From the NCBI GenBank assembly GCA_017557865.1, contig JAFYXW010000010.1, positions 1 through 61,331 on the forward strand: DNA of 61,331 nt. Direction: 5' to 3'. Below are positions 43,564-52,701 of this stretch, piece after piece. The notes under the pieces are model-generated. The model made no database searches, had not been told where the DNA came from, and saw nothing but the letters and a program-made list of their open reading frames with translations. Source of the stretch: Candidatus Saccharimonadota bacterium. Lineage in GTDB: Bacteria; Patescibacteriota; Saccharimonadia; Saccharimonadales; Saccharimonadaceae. The position numbers and the translations under genes were made by a program. Position 1 is the first letter of the stretch, and each line of letters opens with the position of its first letter.

Positions 43564-44628
43564 ATGGCTAAGAAGAAAAAGTTTGTGGTTTCTTTTCGCA
43601 CGTTCTTGTCGCTTGCGACCGTAGCCCTAGTAGCTTATGTAGTGTATGAAAACTGGCCAGACATTGTAGACACTTGGTATCATCTTGGCGATGCGAATCT
43701 TTTTGTGCTTTTGTTCTTGATTCCGGAACAATTATATATGTATTATGCTTGTGGACAGATATTTTTTTCGTATCTAGAAAAGAAATATAAAAAGATTTTT
43801 AGTGCAAGGGATAAGGTTTTGATTTCTACAGAACTTAATTTTGTAAATCATGCAGTACCGGCAGGTGGTTTGGGCGGCCTAGCTTATCTTACCTATAGAT
43901 TAAAAAATTTTGGCATTACGGCTGGGCAATCTTCTTTTCTTTATATTTTCCGTTACGCCGTCACCACGGTGGTTAATTATTTTCAAGCCTTGATTGCGAT
44001 TGTTATTTTGGCGGTGCTAGGTCTAATCCCGGCGGAAGCCACTTGGATTATCTGGGTATCGCTCCTTATGAATTTTGGCGTATTCGCGGGATTATCTTTG
44101 ATCGTATTTGTGGCAAGCAGCAAAAAACGCATCGATTTCTTTGCGCGCTCTGTGGTAAAAATCATGGACTTTGGTATAAAGATTGCAACTTTTGGGCACA
44201 GAAAACATTTGATAAAACATCAAAAAGTCAGCGATTATTTTATGGATATTCATGAATGTGTCGTGATCGTGAAAAAAGACAAAAAGGCTTTAATTTCGCC
44301 GGCGATCTGGGGGCTCGTCTACAGTTTCTTTGAAATTGCAACTTATTGGATTGTGGCAATCTCATTAGGACGCCCAGAACTTTTGCCATTTATATTGGTG
44401 GGCGAAGCAATCGGTTCAGTGTTTGATGGAATTGTGCCTTACGGCTTGTATGAGTTAGGTATGGCTGGCGTAATGATTGCGCTGGGCGTAGATTTTCCAA
44501 CGGCTACGATTATTACAGTGATGACGCGCGTGTTCACTTTGTTATTTACGATTATAACCGGGTCTTATCCATATTACCGTGTAATACAAGGCAAAAAAGA
44601 TGACCACGACGATACAGAAACTGCCTGA
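43564..44628 (+). CDS. lysylphosphatidylglycerol-synthase-type transmembrane (flippase-like) protein
   Basis: 354 residues with about eight membrane helices. The signature NHAVPAGGLGGLAYLTYRL (about 97-115) and the late block FDGIVPYGLYELGMAG (about 288-305) identify the MprF/AglD-type membrane domain without the catalytic synthase part. In other bacteria such proteins flip or handle modified lipids. It has a basic N-terminus (AKKKKFVV) and overlaps xseA by 29 nt. Confidence 0.82.
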   Translation: MAKKKKFVVSFRTFLSLATVALVAYVVYENWPDIVDTWYHLGDANLFVLLFLIPEQLYMYYACGQIFFSYLEKKYKKIFSARDKVLISTELNFVNHAVPAGGLGGLAYLTYRLKNFGITAGQSSFLYIFRYAVTTVVNYFQALIAIVILAVLGLIPAEATWIIWVSLLMNFGVFAGLSLIVFVASSKKRIDFFARSVVKIMDFGIKIATFGHRKHLIKHQKVSDYFMDIHECVVIVKKDKKALISPAIWGLVYSFFEIATYWIVAISLGRPELLPFILVGEAIGSVFDGIVPYGLYELGMAGVMIALGVDFPTATIITVMTRVFTLLFTIITGSYPYYRVIQGKKDDHDDTETA

Positions 44629-45733
44629 GGAAGAGGATCTTACTAAACCAGTTTTTTCGCCGACCGATTTTGCTGTAGCAGTTAATCAAACTTTGGAATA
44701 TGCGTACTCGTCGGTTTTGTTGGCTGGCGAAGTTGCGAGCTTTAAAGTAAATCAAGGCAAGTGGGTATTTTTTGACATTAAAGATGAAGAAACGAGTATT
44801 CCGTGTTTTATGTCGGTGTATCAACTAAGGGTGCCGCTGGAAGACGGAATGAAAGTAGTGGTGAGGGGTGTACCAAAACTAACCAAGTGGGGAAAGTTTT
44901 CTTTCACAGTGTCAGCGGTAAAGCCAGTGGGCGAGGGAAGCATAAAAAAAGCTTTTGAACTCTTGAAGGCGAAGCTTTTAAAAGAAGGTTTGTTTGATTC
45001 AGCCAAAAAGAGGCCTCTACCAGAAGATTTAACCAAACTTGGTGTGATTTCTAGTACGCAGGCGGCTGGTTATGCAGACTTTATTAAAATTTTGAATGCA
45101 AGGTGGGGTGGAATTAAAGTGCAGGTGGCACATACGCAAGTGCAGGGCATGGATGCTCCAGACCAAATTATAAAAGCTTTGAATTATTTTAATGAACGTG
45201 GTGAGGTGCAGGTGATTGCGATTTTGCGTGGTGGTGGGAGCGCCGATGACTTGTCTTGCTTTAACGACGAAGCACTAGTTAGGGCGATTGCAGCAAGTAA
45301 AATTCCGGTAATTACTGGCATTGGTCACGAAGTGGATGAAAGCCTGGCGGATCTCGCAGCGGACGTAGTAGCTTCTACGCCGTCTAACGCAGCAGAAATG
45401 CTAACTTTGGATCGCGAGAATGTTTTATATGCCGTGAATATGGCGGTAGACAGATTTGGAACGATTGCAGTGAATAGAATTATTGAAGAAAAAAATAAAA
45501 TTGGCGAAAAGATAAAGCAAATATCAAACGTCGTAAATATGAAATTAGTTGAGTACCGTAAGGTTTTGTCGAACAAAATTAAAATGCTGGAAATGGCAAA
45601 CCCAGAAAAAGTTTTGCGACAGGGTTACGCAATACTCAGCGGTAAAGTTTCCCCGGGAAATGTTGTAAAAATTACAACATTTGATAAAGAAATTAATGCG
45701 GAAGTAAAGGAAATCCATGACAGAGCAAAATAA
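44600..45733 (+). CDS. xseA: exodeoxyribonuclease VII large subunit
   Basis: 377 residues. It degrades single-stranded DNA from both ends in complex with XseB. An OB fold (about 20-110) with LLAGEVASFKVNQGKWVFFD is followed by the catalytic domain with GVISSTQAAGYADFI, ILRGGGSADDLSCFNDE and PVITGIGHEVDESLADLAAD. The C-terminal coiled coil is shortened compared with Escherichia coli (456 residues). It overlaps xseB by 17 nt. Confidence 0.94.
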   Translation: MTTTIQKLPEEEDLTKPVFSPTDFAVAVNQTLEYAYSSVLLAGEVASFKVNQGKWVFFDIKDEETSIPCFMSVYQLRVPLEDGMKVVVRGVPKLTKWGKFSFTVSAVKPVGEGSIKKAFELLKAKLLKEGLFDSAKKRPLPEDLTKLGVISSTQAAGYADFIKILNARWGGIKVQVAHTQVQGMDAPDQIIKALNYFNERGEVQVIAILRGGGSADDLSCFNDEALVRAIAASKIPVITGIGHEVDESLADLAADVVASTPSNAAEMLTLDRENVLYAVNMAVDRFGTIAVNRIIEEKNKIGEKIKQISNVVNMKLVEYRKVLSNKIKMLEMANPEKVLRQGYAILSGKVSPGNVVKITTFDKEINAEVKEIHDRAK

Positions 45734-45917
45734 AACTTTAAAGCAAAAAATCGATGAGCTTGAAAAAAGTTCAGACTGGTTCTATTCTGATGAGTTTAGT
45801 TTGGATGAAGCGGCAGCAAAATATAAAGCCGCAATAGATTTGGCAAAAGAACTTCAAAAAGATTTAAGTGATCTTCAGAATGAAATTGAAGTATTAAATG
45901 AAGATTTTTCAAAGTAG
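45717..45917 (+). CDS. xseB: exodeoxyribonuclease VII small subunit
   Basis: 66 residues, typical length. Two helices of the XseB hairpin are visible: LKQKIDELEKSSDWF and EFSLDEAAAKYKAAIDLAKE. It starts within the xseA end (17-nt overlap), the usual gene arrangement. Confidence 0.9.
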   Translation: MTEQNKTLKQKIDELEKSSDWFYSDEFSLDEAAAKYKAAIDLAKELQKDLSDLQNEIEVLNEDFSK

Positions 45918-45920
45918 TGG

Positions 45921-45926
45921 TATAAT
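45921..45926 (+). promoter_or_regulatory. -10 box, leaderless start (247-residue gene)
   Basis: TGG-TATAAT, last base 6 nt before the ATG at 45933. Confidence 0.78.
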
Positions 45927-45932
45927 AAGCTT

Positions 45933-46676
45933 ATGGATAATTATCAAATGCCACAAGTGGCACCAGTCCAGCCAGCAGTGCCAACTCAGCCAATGGCGGG
46001 GCCAGCTCCAGCTGTGCCAGAAGTGCCAGTTCAAAAAGATCATAGTGATCTAATTAAACTAATTGCAATTATAGCGCTTAGTTTGGTGGCCGTGACTTTT
46101 ATTGGTTTATTCATTTGGATGTTCTTGCAATATAATGAAGTAAGTACAGACGTAAATGGGCAAATTGATGAAGCTGTGGCGGCGGCCAAAATGGAACAGG
46201 CCGAAAAAGACGAAGCAGAATTTTTGGAAAGAGAAAAAGAACCAAACCGAACATTTAGTGGTCCGATAGATTATGGGCAACTAACGTTTTCGTATCCAAA
46301 GACCTGGAGTCTTTACGTAGCGGCGGATGCCTCAAGGGGTGGCGATTTTAACGCATACTTTAATCCAATCCAAGTTAACGAAGTTTCAAATGACACGATT
46401 AACGCTCTTAGAGTAATTATTCGCACGCGTTCATTTGAAGATGTAACTGCAGATTACCAAAACTATATGGATCGTAATGGCGACCTTACGATGACGTCGA
46501 TTACGTTTAATGGTATCACGGCGAACAAATATACCGGTTCGATCCCAAACTCAGAGCTTAATGGTATTATTGTAGTATTTAAGATTCGCGATAAGGCTGC
46601 AATTTTGCAAACTGATTCAGTATTATTTGAAGAAGATTTTAATAAAGTTCTAGAGACCGTACAGTTTAACGCATAG
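45933..46676 (+). CDS. membrane-anchored protein with Pro-rich N-terminus
   Basis: 247 residues. The cytoplasmic N-terminus is rich in Pro/Ala/Val (about 5-34), then comes one membrane helix (about 38-62), a charged linker and an outer domain (about 100-247) with GQLTFSYPKTWSLYVAADAS and TMTSITFNGITANKYTGSIP. This resembles PsbP-type lipid-linked domains, but no family can be named. Single-gene unit with a leaderless start. Confidence 0.6.
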   Translation: MDNYQMPQVAPVQPAVPTQPMAGPAPAVPEVPVQKDHSDLIKLIAIIALSLVAVTFIGLFIWMFLQYNEVSTDVNGQIDEAVAAAKMEQAEKDEAEFLEREKEPNRTFSGPIDYGQLTFSYPKTWSLYVAADASRGGDFNAYFNPIQVNEVSNDTINALRVIIRTRSFEDVTADYQNYMDRNGDLTMTSITFNGITANKYTGSIPNSELNGIIVVFKIRDKAAILQTDSVLFEEDFNKVLETVQFNA

Positions 46677-46681
46677 CGTGG

Positions 46682-46687
46682 TATAAT
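46682..46687 (+). promoter_or_regulatory. -10 box, leaderless start of the histidine kinase
   Basis: TGG-TATAAT, last base 6 nt before the ATG at 46694. It overlaps the end of the previous gene region. Confidence 0.78.
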
Positions 46688-46693
46688 GGGGGT

Positions 46694-47380
46694 ATGGATG
46701 TGGAGGTCGATGGAATTTTGGTGGCGGCGCATGAGCTAAAAGCGCCACTAGCTGTGCTCAGGCAACTTGCGTTGTCTTTTGATGGGATGGACGACAAAAA
46801 TGAACGCATCCGACATGAAATGGTAAACGTGAGCGAGCGTGCAATTAAGCAGGTTAATGATCTTGCAAAAGTTAAACGTTTGGATGACAGATTATTTGAA
46901 ATGGAGCCGGTGGCAGTGCGTGCGGTTTGTGACGATGTTACACGGGAACTGGCACATTTATTTGGTATATCGCGCCGCAATCTAAAAATAAAATATAGCA
47001 ATCGGTCGCGTCTTGTGGTGGCAAATCGCGAGCTGCTTCATAGTGTGATTTACAACTTCCTACTAAACGCAATGCATTATTCGGACGCGGAGACGATATC
47101 GACTTTGACTGTGAAGGATAAAAACAATTTTGTACGGATAGATATTCGCGATTTTGGCCCGGCTTTGCCAAATAATATATGGCGCGAGATGCGAGATGGT
47201 TTTGTAAAACAACCGACTTCAATCGCGATGCGGCCAGGTTCTTCGGGCTTGGGACTTTATATTGCCTCAAAGTTTTCTTATTATATGAACGCAAAAGTTG
47301 GTGCAGTACGGCATCGTGATGGTACGAGCTTTTATGTGGAATTACCGGTTTCTAGACAGGCAGTTTTGCCAGGAGTTTAA
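46694..47380 (+). CDS. soluble sensor histidine kinase (HisKA-HATPase core only)
   Basis: 228 residues with no membrane segment and no sensor domain. The phospho-accepting histidine lies almost at the start, AAHELKAPLAVLRQL (His14). The ATPase domain shows the N box (SVIYNFLLNAMHYSD), a G1-like DIRDFGPALP and G2 (GSSGLGLYIASKFS). It lies directly before a lone receiver protein, so the two form a minimal two-component system. The input could come through another protein. Confidence 0.88.
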   Translation: MDVEVDGILVAAHELKAPLAVLRQLALSFDGMDDKNERIRHEMVNVSERAIKQVNDLAKVKRLDDRLFEMEPVAVRAVCDDVTRELAHLFGISRRNLKIKYSNRSRLVVANRELLHSVIYNFLLNAMHYSDAETISTLTVKDKNNFVRIDIRDFGPALPNNIWREMRDGFVKQPTSIAMRPGSSGLGLYIASKFSYYMNAKVGAVRHRDGTSFYVELPVSRQAVLPGV

Positions 47381-47725
47381 ATGATTTTTGTAATTGAAGA
47401 TGATCCAATCATGGCGAGATGCATCAAAAATGCTGCCGGGGCGGATGCGCGGATTTTTAGCAATGCGATAGAAGCGATGCAGGCTCTAGATGAGGAAATG
47501 CCAAAATTGATTTTTTTGGATATTTTGTTGACTGGCCCGGATGGGTTTACTTTTCTTAATGAAATGATTTCATATCCGGACACAGCGAAAATTCCAGTCG
47601 TGATTGTGAGCTCACTAGATTTTGGCAGCAAAGATTTGTCGGTGTATGGAGTGGTGGGGATTTTAAATAAAGATACTATGACGCCGGACGACATAAAAGA
47701 TTATGTGAGAAAATATGCAGAATAA
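47381..47725 (+). CDS. stand-alone response regulator receiver
   Basis: 114 residues, a CheY-like receiver without an output domain. Acidic pocket EDD (6-8), phospho-acceptor Asp47 in IFLDILLTGPDG, conserved Ser in VIVSSLD and Lys97 in ILNKDT. The ATG is directly behind the kinase stop. With no DNA-binding domain it must act by protein contact or as a phosphate relay. It overlaps recO by 11 nt. Confidence 0.88.
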   Translation: MIFVIEDDPIMARCIKNAAGADARIFSNAIEAMQALDEEMPKLIFLDILLTGPDGFTFLNEMISYPDTAKIPVVIVSSLDFGSKDLSVYGVVGILNKDTMTPDDIKDYVRKYAE

Positions 47726-48386
47726 AGATATAAAAACTTTTGCGTATGTAATGCGACGGACAAATTATGGTGAAGCGGATCGAATCCTAAATATCATTAC
47801 GCCGCTTGGCAAAATGAGTGTAATAGCAAAAGGTGTGCGTAAGGAAAAATCTAAACTTGCGGGTGGTATAGAAATGTTTTCCCTAGTTGAGCTTACAATT
47901 CATCAAGGCAAAAGTGAATTTGGCGTTGTGACGAGCGCAAAAATGAAGAAATACTTTAACAATATAATTACCGATTTAAACAAGATGGAGTTTGCGGCTG
48001 TCGCCCTTAAGAAAATCAATAAAATGGCGGAACAGTCGGACAACCCGGAGCATTTTAAAATTGTCGATCAAGTTTTAAATGCTTTGAATGCGAATATAGA
48101 TTTAGAACTAATTGAAGCTTGGTTTCTTTTTAACGCGTGTAAGGCAAATGGCGAGGAAGCTAATTTGTATTTTGATATTAGTGGCAAAAAATTGTTGCCG
48201 GACAAAACTTATGAGTGGGACAGTTTGGAGTTGGCTTTGGTAGAACGAGTCAGTGGAAGTATTACAGCGAATGAAATTAAGCTAATGCGACTGATGTCAA
48301 CAAGCGAAATAGCCCTGGTAGCCGGCGTAAAAAACACCAAAGAATTGTTACCAAAAATCTTGAGAATTGCACGAAGTTTGCTATAA
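47715..48386 (+). CDS. recO: DNA repair protein RecO
   Basis: 223 residues. RecO loads RecA with RecR during recombinational repair. The N-terminal OB fold is clear: FAYVMRRTNYGEADRILNII and GKMSVIAKGVRKEKSKLAGG. A helical C-terminal domain follows. The zinc-binding cysteines of many RecO proteins are missing. It is co-transcribed with the two-component pair. Its stop overlaps the ppa -10 box. Confidence 0.88.
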   Translation: MQNKDIKTFAYVMRRTNYGEADRILNIITPLGKMSVIAKGVRKEKSKLAGGIEMFSLVELTIHQGKSEFGVVTSAKMKKYFNNIITDLNKMEFAAVALKKINKMAEQSDNPEHFKIVDQVLNALNANIDLELIEAWFLFNACKANGEEANLYFDISGKKLLPDKTYEWDSLELALVERVSGSITANEIKLMRLMSTSEIALVAGVKNTKELLPKILRIARSLL

Positions 48387-48387
48387 T
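48382..48387 (+). promoter_or_regulatory. -10 box of ppa
   Basis: TGC-TATAAT across the recO stop codon. The leader of about 20 nt contains AAAGGAG (48398-48404). Confidence 0.7.
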
Positions 48388-48413
48388 ATTTTCTTATAAA
48401 GGAGATTATTTTT

Positions 48414-48941
48414 ATGGCAGACTTTAATAAAGTTTTGACCCCGGGGGACTATGAAAACGGTGAACTAAATGTAGTAATCGAAATCCCAACCGGCTCTAAC
48501 CACAAGATTGAGTGGGACCGTGAGCACGCTTGTTTCATGCTAGATCGTGTTGAACCGATGGCATTTGCAAAACCATGCAACTACGGTTTTATTCCACAAA
48601 CAATTGATGAAGACGGCGACGAGCTCGATGTTCTCATGATCACTGACCAACCACTTACTACAGGTATTTGGATGAAGGCAAAAATCCTTGGCGTAATGAA
48701 ATTTATTGATGGCGGTGAAGTAGACGATAAAATTATTTGTGTTCCTGCAGACGATCGCAATAATGGCGACTGTTACAACTCGCTCGAAGATTTACCAAAG
48801 CAAACTTTGAAACAAATTGAATTCCACTTTAACCACTACAAGGATTTGAAGAAGCCTGGTACTACTGAAGTAAAAGCATTTGAAGGGATCGAAGAAGCCA
48901 AGGAAGTTATTGCAGCTGCAATTGAACGCTATAAAAAATAA
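48414..48941 (+). CDS. ppa: inorganic pyrophosphatase
   Basis: 175 residues, the usual bacterial family I size. It hydrolyses pyrophosphate to phosphate, pulling biosynthetic reactions forward. The metal-binding signature DEDGDELDVLMITD (about 62-75) and NYGFIPQTIDEDG are present, as are VPADDRNNGDCYN and FFHY-like HFNHYKDLK. It ends at a strong terminator and uses a Shine-Dalgarno start. Confidence 0.96.
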   Translation: MADFNKVLTPGDYENGELNVVIEIPTGSNHKIEWDREHACFMLDRVEPMAFAKPCNYGFIPQTIDEDGDELDVLMITDQPLTTGIWMKAKILGVMKFIDGGEVDDKIICVPADDRNNGDCYNSLEDLPKQTLKQIEFHFNHYKDLKKPGTTEVKAFEGIEEAKEVIAAAIERYKK

Positions 48942-48950
48942 TTAGTAAAT

Positions 48951-48981
48951 AAAAAAATCACCCCGTGAGGGGTGATTTTTT
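48951..48981. terminator. bidirectional terminator between ppa and the acidic membrane protein
   Basis: A-run, TCACCCC, loop GTGA, GGGGTGA, TTTTTT. Confidence 0.92.
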
Positions 48982-48987
48982 GTTGGA

Positions 48988-49524
48988 TTATTCTTCGTCC
49001 GCAACGTCTTCTTCGATGTCGATGTCTTCGTCTTCTTCTTCGTCTTCAGTGTAGTCTTCGACGTCCATGTCTTTCAATGAATCATAGAATTCGATTTGTT
49101 CTTTGACTTCGGCAGCGGAAAGATTTTCGTAATCTTCCTTGTTAGCGGTGATGATGAGATATTTGCCATCTACTTTTACTTCAGCAAAGCTTGAGGCTTC
49201 TTCTTCGGTGAGAGCTTTGTAAGCTTCGTAAGCTGTATTAGCAGCTTCGGTAGTAGAGTATTCGTAGTAAGACTTGAGACCAGTGATGCTGTCACCAGAA
49301 TAGTTGTAGACAATATGAGTCTTCAAAGGAGTGTACTCGTCGGAACTGTCGACGTTGCCTGTCTCCATAGTAAGAACATATTTAGAACCGTCAGATTTGA
49401 AGAAGTCATCATTTAGGACTGGGCCTTTATTGAGGACGCAAACTGCGACGATTACGATGATAATAGCTGCAACACCAGCACAAATGCCAGCGATCAGATT
49501 TTTTTTGTTAGCTTCTGTAGCCAT
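48988..49524 (-). CDS. single-span membrane protein with acidic tail
   Basis: 178 residues. One membrane helix (about 10-31), an outer domain of about 110 residues with YVLTMETGNVDSSDEYTPLK, and a strongly acidic C-terminal tail (EDEEEDEDIDIEEDVADEE). No family recognised. AAAAGGAG precedes the ATG. The acidic tail may bind cations or basic partners. Confidence 0.6.
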   Translation of the reverse strand: MATEANKKNLIAGICAGVAAIIIVIVAVCVLNKGPVLNDDFFKSDGSKYVLTMETGNVDSSDEYTPLKTHIVYNYSGDSITGLKSYYEYSTTEAANTAYEAYKALTEEEASSFAEVKVDGKYLIITANKEDYENLSAAEVKEQIEFYDSLKDMDVEDYTEDEEEDEDIDIEEDVADEE

Positions 49525-49567
49525 AATTTCTCCTTTTCTTGATTATAACACAAAGTATGAAGAGCTT

Positions 49568-50902
49568 TTATAATTCTTCAATCTTTGTACGAATTTGGTT
49601 GGTGGTGTCGCGGTCGCGGACAGTGACGGTTCCGTCTTCTAATGTATCGAAATCAATAACGACACATTTTGGCGTACCGATTTCATCTTGTTTGCGATAG
49701 CGTTTGCCGATATTACCGGAATCGTCCCAAGTGACGTTGCCGTATTTTTTGCGAAGAAGTTCGTAGACCTCTTTGGCTTTTTCTACGAGCTCTGGTTTGT
49801 TCTTTAGGAGTGGGGAAACGCAGAATCTAAATGGCGCCAAGTTTTCTGGGAGTTTTAATACTACGCGTTTTTCGCCGTTAATTTCGTCTTCTGTATAGGC
49901 GGTTGAAAGTACTGCAAGTACTAAACGCTCTACACCAATGGATGGTTCGATAACGTGTGGGACAAAAGCTTCGCCAGTAACTTTGTCGCGATAATCCATA
50001 GATTTGCCAGATTCGCGGGCGATATTTGCAAGATCAAAATCGGTGCGGTAGGCTAGACCCATCAACTCTTCTTCGCCGTTTGGATAATTAAACATAAAGT
50101 CGACGGTACGTTTGCTGTAATGAGCGCGGTCTTCTGGCGCAACTTCTAGGTGGTTGATATTGCTAAGATCTAGGCCCATGCGGCTCTTAAAGAAATCATC
50201 GCAGGATTGATACATTTTTTCGAATTCAGCTTCCCAATTGTCTGGGCGAACGAAATATTCAATTTCCATTTGTGAACATTCACGGTCGCGAAGAATAAAG
50301 TCGCGAGGGCTAATTTCGTTTCTAAAAGCCTTACCTTGTTGAGCAAGACCAAATGGGATATCTGGGTAAATTGTGTCGACGATATTTTTGTAATTGGTAA
50401 AAATACCTTGGGCAGTTTCTGGGCGAAGGTAAGCAATATTTTTTGCAGCGATTTCAGCATCGTCGTCTGGAAGGACGGCACCAACATGGGTGACAAACAT
50501 CATATTGAACTTGCGAATTGGGCCCCAGTTTTCTTTACCACAGACTGGACATTTGGTATGAGTTGCTAGAAATTCTTCGGTAGTGACAGATTCGGAAATA
50601 CCATCAGCAATTTTGTCAGCACGAAAACGAGATTTGCATTCTTTACATTCTACAAGTGGGTCGGCAAAAGTGGCAGTATGGCCAGAGGCTTCCCATGTTC
50701 TTGGATTCATTAGAATAGCTGCGTCGACACCGTAAATGTCATCGCGAGATTCTACGAAATAGTCCCACCATTCGTCCATAATTTTTTTCTTAAGTGCGAC
50801 ACCGAGTGGACCAAAATCCCAAGTGCCGGCAAACCCTCCATATATATCTGAGCCAGGGAATATAAATCCGCGGCGTTTGCATAAGCTAATTATTTCTTCC
50901 AT
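49568..50902 (-). CDS. glyS: glycyl-tRNA synthetase (dimeric class II type)
   Basis: 444 residues. It charges tRNA-Gly and is the single-chain alpha2 type, not the alpha2beta2 type. Seen: ICKRRGFIFPGSDIYGGFAG at the start, a zinc-like pair CKECKSRFRAD and CPVCGKENWG, class II motif 2 FRNEISPRDFILRDRECSQM, motif 3 PSIGVERLVLAVL and the anticodon-binding domain from about 335. It shares an overlapping, divergent promoter with the ABC exporter. Confidence 0.95.
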   Translation of the reverse strand: MEEIISLCKRRGFIFPGSDIYGGFAGTWDFGPLGVALKKKIMDEWWDYFVESRDDIYGVDAAILMNPRTWEASGHTATFADPLVECKECKSRFRADKIADGISESVTTEEFLATHTKCPVCGKENWGPIRKFNMMFVTHVGAVLPDDDAEIAAKNIAYLRPETAQGIFTNYKNIVDTIYPDIPFGLAQQGKAFRNEISPRDFILRDRECSQMEIEYFVRPDNWEAEFEKMYQSCDDFFKSRMGLDLSNINHLEVAPEDRAHYSKRTVDFMFNYPNGEEELMGLAYRTDFDLANIARESGKSMDYRDKVTGEAFVPHVIEPSIGVERLVLAVLSTAYTEDEINGEKRVVLKLPENLAPFRFCVSPLLKNKPELVEKAKEVYELLRKKYGNVTWDDSGNIGKRYRKQDEIGTPKCVVIDFDTLEDGTVTVRDRDTTNQIRTKIEEL

Positions 50903-50904
50903 GT

Positions 50905-50914
50905 TATAATTATA
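50905..50914. promoter_or_regulatory. overlapping divergent -10 boxes of glyS and the ABC exporter
   Basis: TATAATTATA carries a TATAAT for the plus strand (50905-50910, 6 nt before the ATG at 50917) and one for the minus strand (50914-50909, 6 nt before the ATG at 50902). The boxes share two base pairs, so both promoters cannot be melted independently. Confidence 0.82.
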
Positions 50915-50916
50915 TC

Positions 50917-52701
50917 ATGAAACAAGATAAAAAGTCCGGAAGCGTAAAGCGGACGCTGTATTATTTTTGGAAAGCCAATAAAAAGTACAAACTGTATACA
51001 ATTGGCACGTTTTTGATGACCCCGATGTCTTTGGTTCTAAAGATTATAAATCCACTAGTGCTTGCGCAAATGTTGGAAGTGTTGTCTAGTGGTTTACCAG
51101 AAGATGAAGCAGCAAATAAACTTTTGCCACTCGGAATTTTGTTTTTGGCGATTGAACTAGTGAGGGAATTTATTATTGGCCCGCTTAGATTATGGTGCCA
51201 CTGGAAAATGGAAATATATACAATGTACGATTTGGGTCTAGAATGTTTCGACACAATCGAAGAACAATCAATGCAATTCCATGTTAACAAATTTTCTGGT
51301 TCGCTTGTGTCGCAGGTAAATAAGTTCGTCAGTGCATATGAGCGATTCATGGATGAAATAGTATGGAATATTGTGCCAGTGACAGTGGACGTAATAGTAA
51401 TTATGGCAATCATGTTCCCTAGATCACCAATCTACGCAGGCGGTATTTTAATTTTCATGATAATTTTCATGATAGTATCAACACTTTGGTCCAAGAAAAT
51501 GGCGCCGCTTAATGAACATGAAGCTTCAATGTCCAATAAACGTACCGGTCAATTGTCCGACGCGATTACAAATATTATGTCGGTAAAAAGTTATGCTAGG
51601 GAAAAACACGAACACAAAAGATTCGCGAAGTGGCAAAAAGAAGTTTTTGATGCATCTTATAATATACTAAAAGCCGACACCGTAAGAAATTATTGCTTTG
51701 ATTCAATCTTTTTAGGAATTAATGTTTTGATAATAATTTTGATGTTGTTCGGCAGAAATTGGTTTGACTTTTCGCTCGCCACCTTAATCTTGATCGTAAA
51801 TTATTCTTCGATGTTGATGGGAGATTTATGGGATGTCCATTCCATTTTCAAAACAATGAATCGGATTTTTGGCGACAGCAAGGAAATGACAGAAATTTTG
51901 GACATGGAAGATGACGTAGTAGATATGCCGGGTGCCAAAAAGATGATAATAACAAATGCAGAAGTAAACTTTGACGATATTTCGTTTAGGCACGAAAAAG
52001 CAAAGGAAAAGATTTTTGAGAATTTTTCACTTTCAATCAAGCCAGGCGAAAGGATTGGTTTAGTGGGCGTTTCTGGCTCCGGAAAAACTACCCTAACAAA
52101 ATTATTGCTTCGGTTTGCAGATGTAATGAAGGGTGGAATTTATATTGATGGGCAAAACGTGCGCGAGGTAACACAAGATTCGCTTCGTGAAGCGATTGCG
52201 TACGTACCACAAGAATCATCGCTCTTCCATCGTTCGATTTTTGAAAATATTGCCTATGGACGGCCGGACGCTACAGACGAAGAGGTATACGAAGCGGCGC
52301 GGCTTGCAAATGCAGATGAGTTTATCGCGAAGTTGCCAGACGCATATGATACTTTGGTTGGTGAACGTGGTGTAAAATTGTCTGGCGGGCAGAGGCAGCG
52401 TATTGCGATTGCGCGTGCGATACTAAAGGATGCTCCGATTTTGGTTTTGGATGAAGCTACGTCTGCACTCGACTCCGAATCTGAAGCGGCAATTCAGGGT
52501 GCACTTGCTAATTTGATGGAGGGAAGGACTTCTATTGTGGTGGCGCATAGGCTTTCCACGATTGCTGGGCTTGATAGAATCGTAGTGCTAAATGATGGTA
52601 AAATTGTGGAGTCTGGTACACACAAAGAACTCCTCGCCAAAAATGGTGAATATGCCAAGCTTTGGAATCGTCAGAGCGGTGCTTTCTTAGACGAAGAATA
52701 A
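50917..52701 (+). CDS. ABC exporter, fused membrane and ATPase domains
   Basis: 594 residues. The N-terminal membrane domain (about 1-320) has six helices. The ATPase domain shows Walker A GVSGSGKTTLTKLLLRF (about 383), the Q loop YVPQESSLFHRS, the signature KLSGGQRQRIAIARAI, Walker B ILVLDEATSALD and the switch VAHRLSTI. It works as a homodimer or heterodimer exporting lipids, peptides or drugs. The substrate is unknown. Its end overlaps the end of convergent rarA by 31 nt. Confidence 0.93.
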   Translation: MKQDKKSGSVKRTLYYFWKANKKYKLYTIGTFLMTPMSLVLKIINPLVLAQMLEVLSSGLPEDEAANKLLPLGILFLAIELVREFIIGPLRLWCHWKMEIYTMYDLGLECFDTIEEQSMQFHVNKFSGSLVSQVNKFVSAYERFMDEIVWNIVPVTVDVIVIMAIMFPRSPIYAGGILIFMIIFMIVSTLWSKKMAPLNEHEASMSNKRTGQLSDAITNIMSVKSYAREKHEHKRFAKWQKEVFDASYNILKADTVRNYCFDSIFLGINVLIIILMLFGRNWFDFSLATLILIVNYSSMLMGDLWDVHSIFKTMNRIFGDSKEMTEILDMEDDVVDMPGAKKMIITNAEVNFDDISFRHEKAKEKIFENFSLSIKPGERIGLVGVSGSGKTTLTKLLLRFADVMKGGIYIDGQNVREVTQDSLREAIAYVPQESSLFHRSIFENIAYGRPDATDEEVYEAARLANADEFIAKLPDAYDTLVGERGVKLSGGQRQRIAIARAILKDAPILVLDEATSALDSESEAAIQGALANLMEGRTSIVVAHRLSTIAGLDRIVVLNDGKIVESGTHKELLAKNGEYAKLWNRQSGAFLDEE

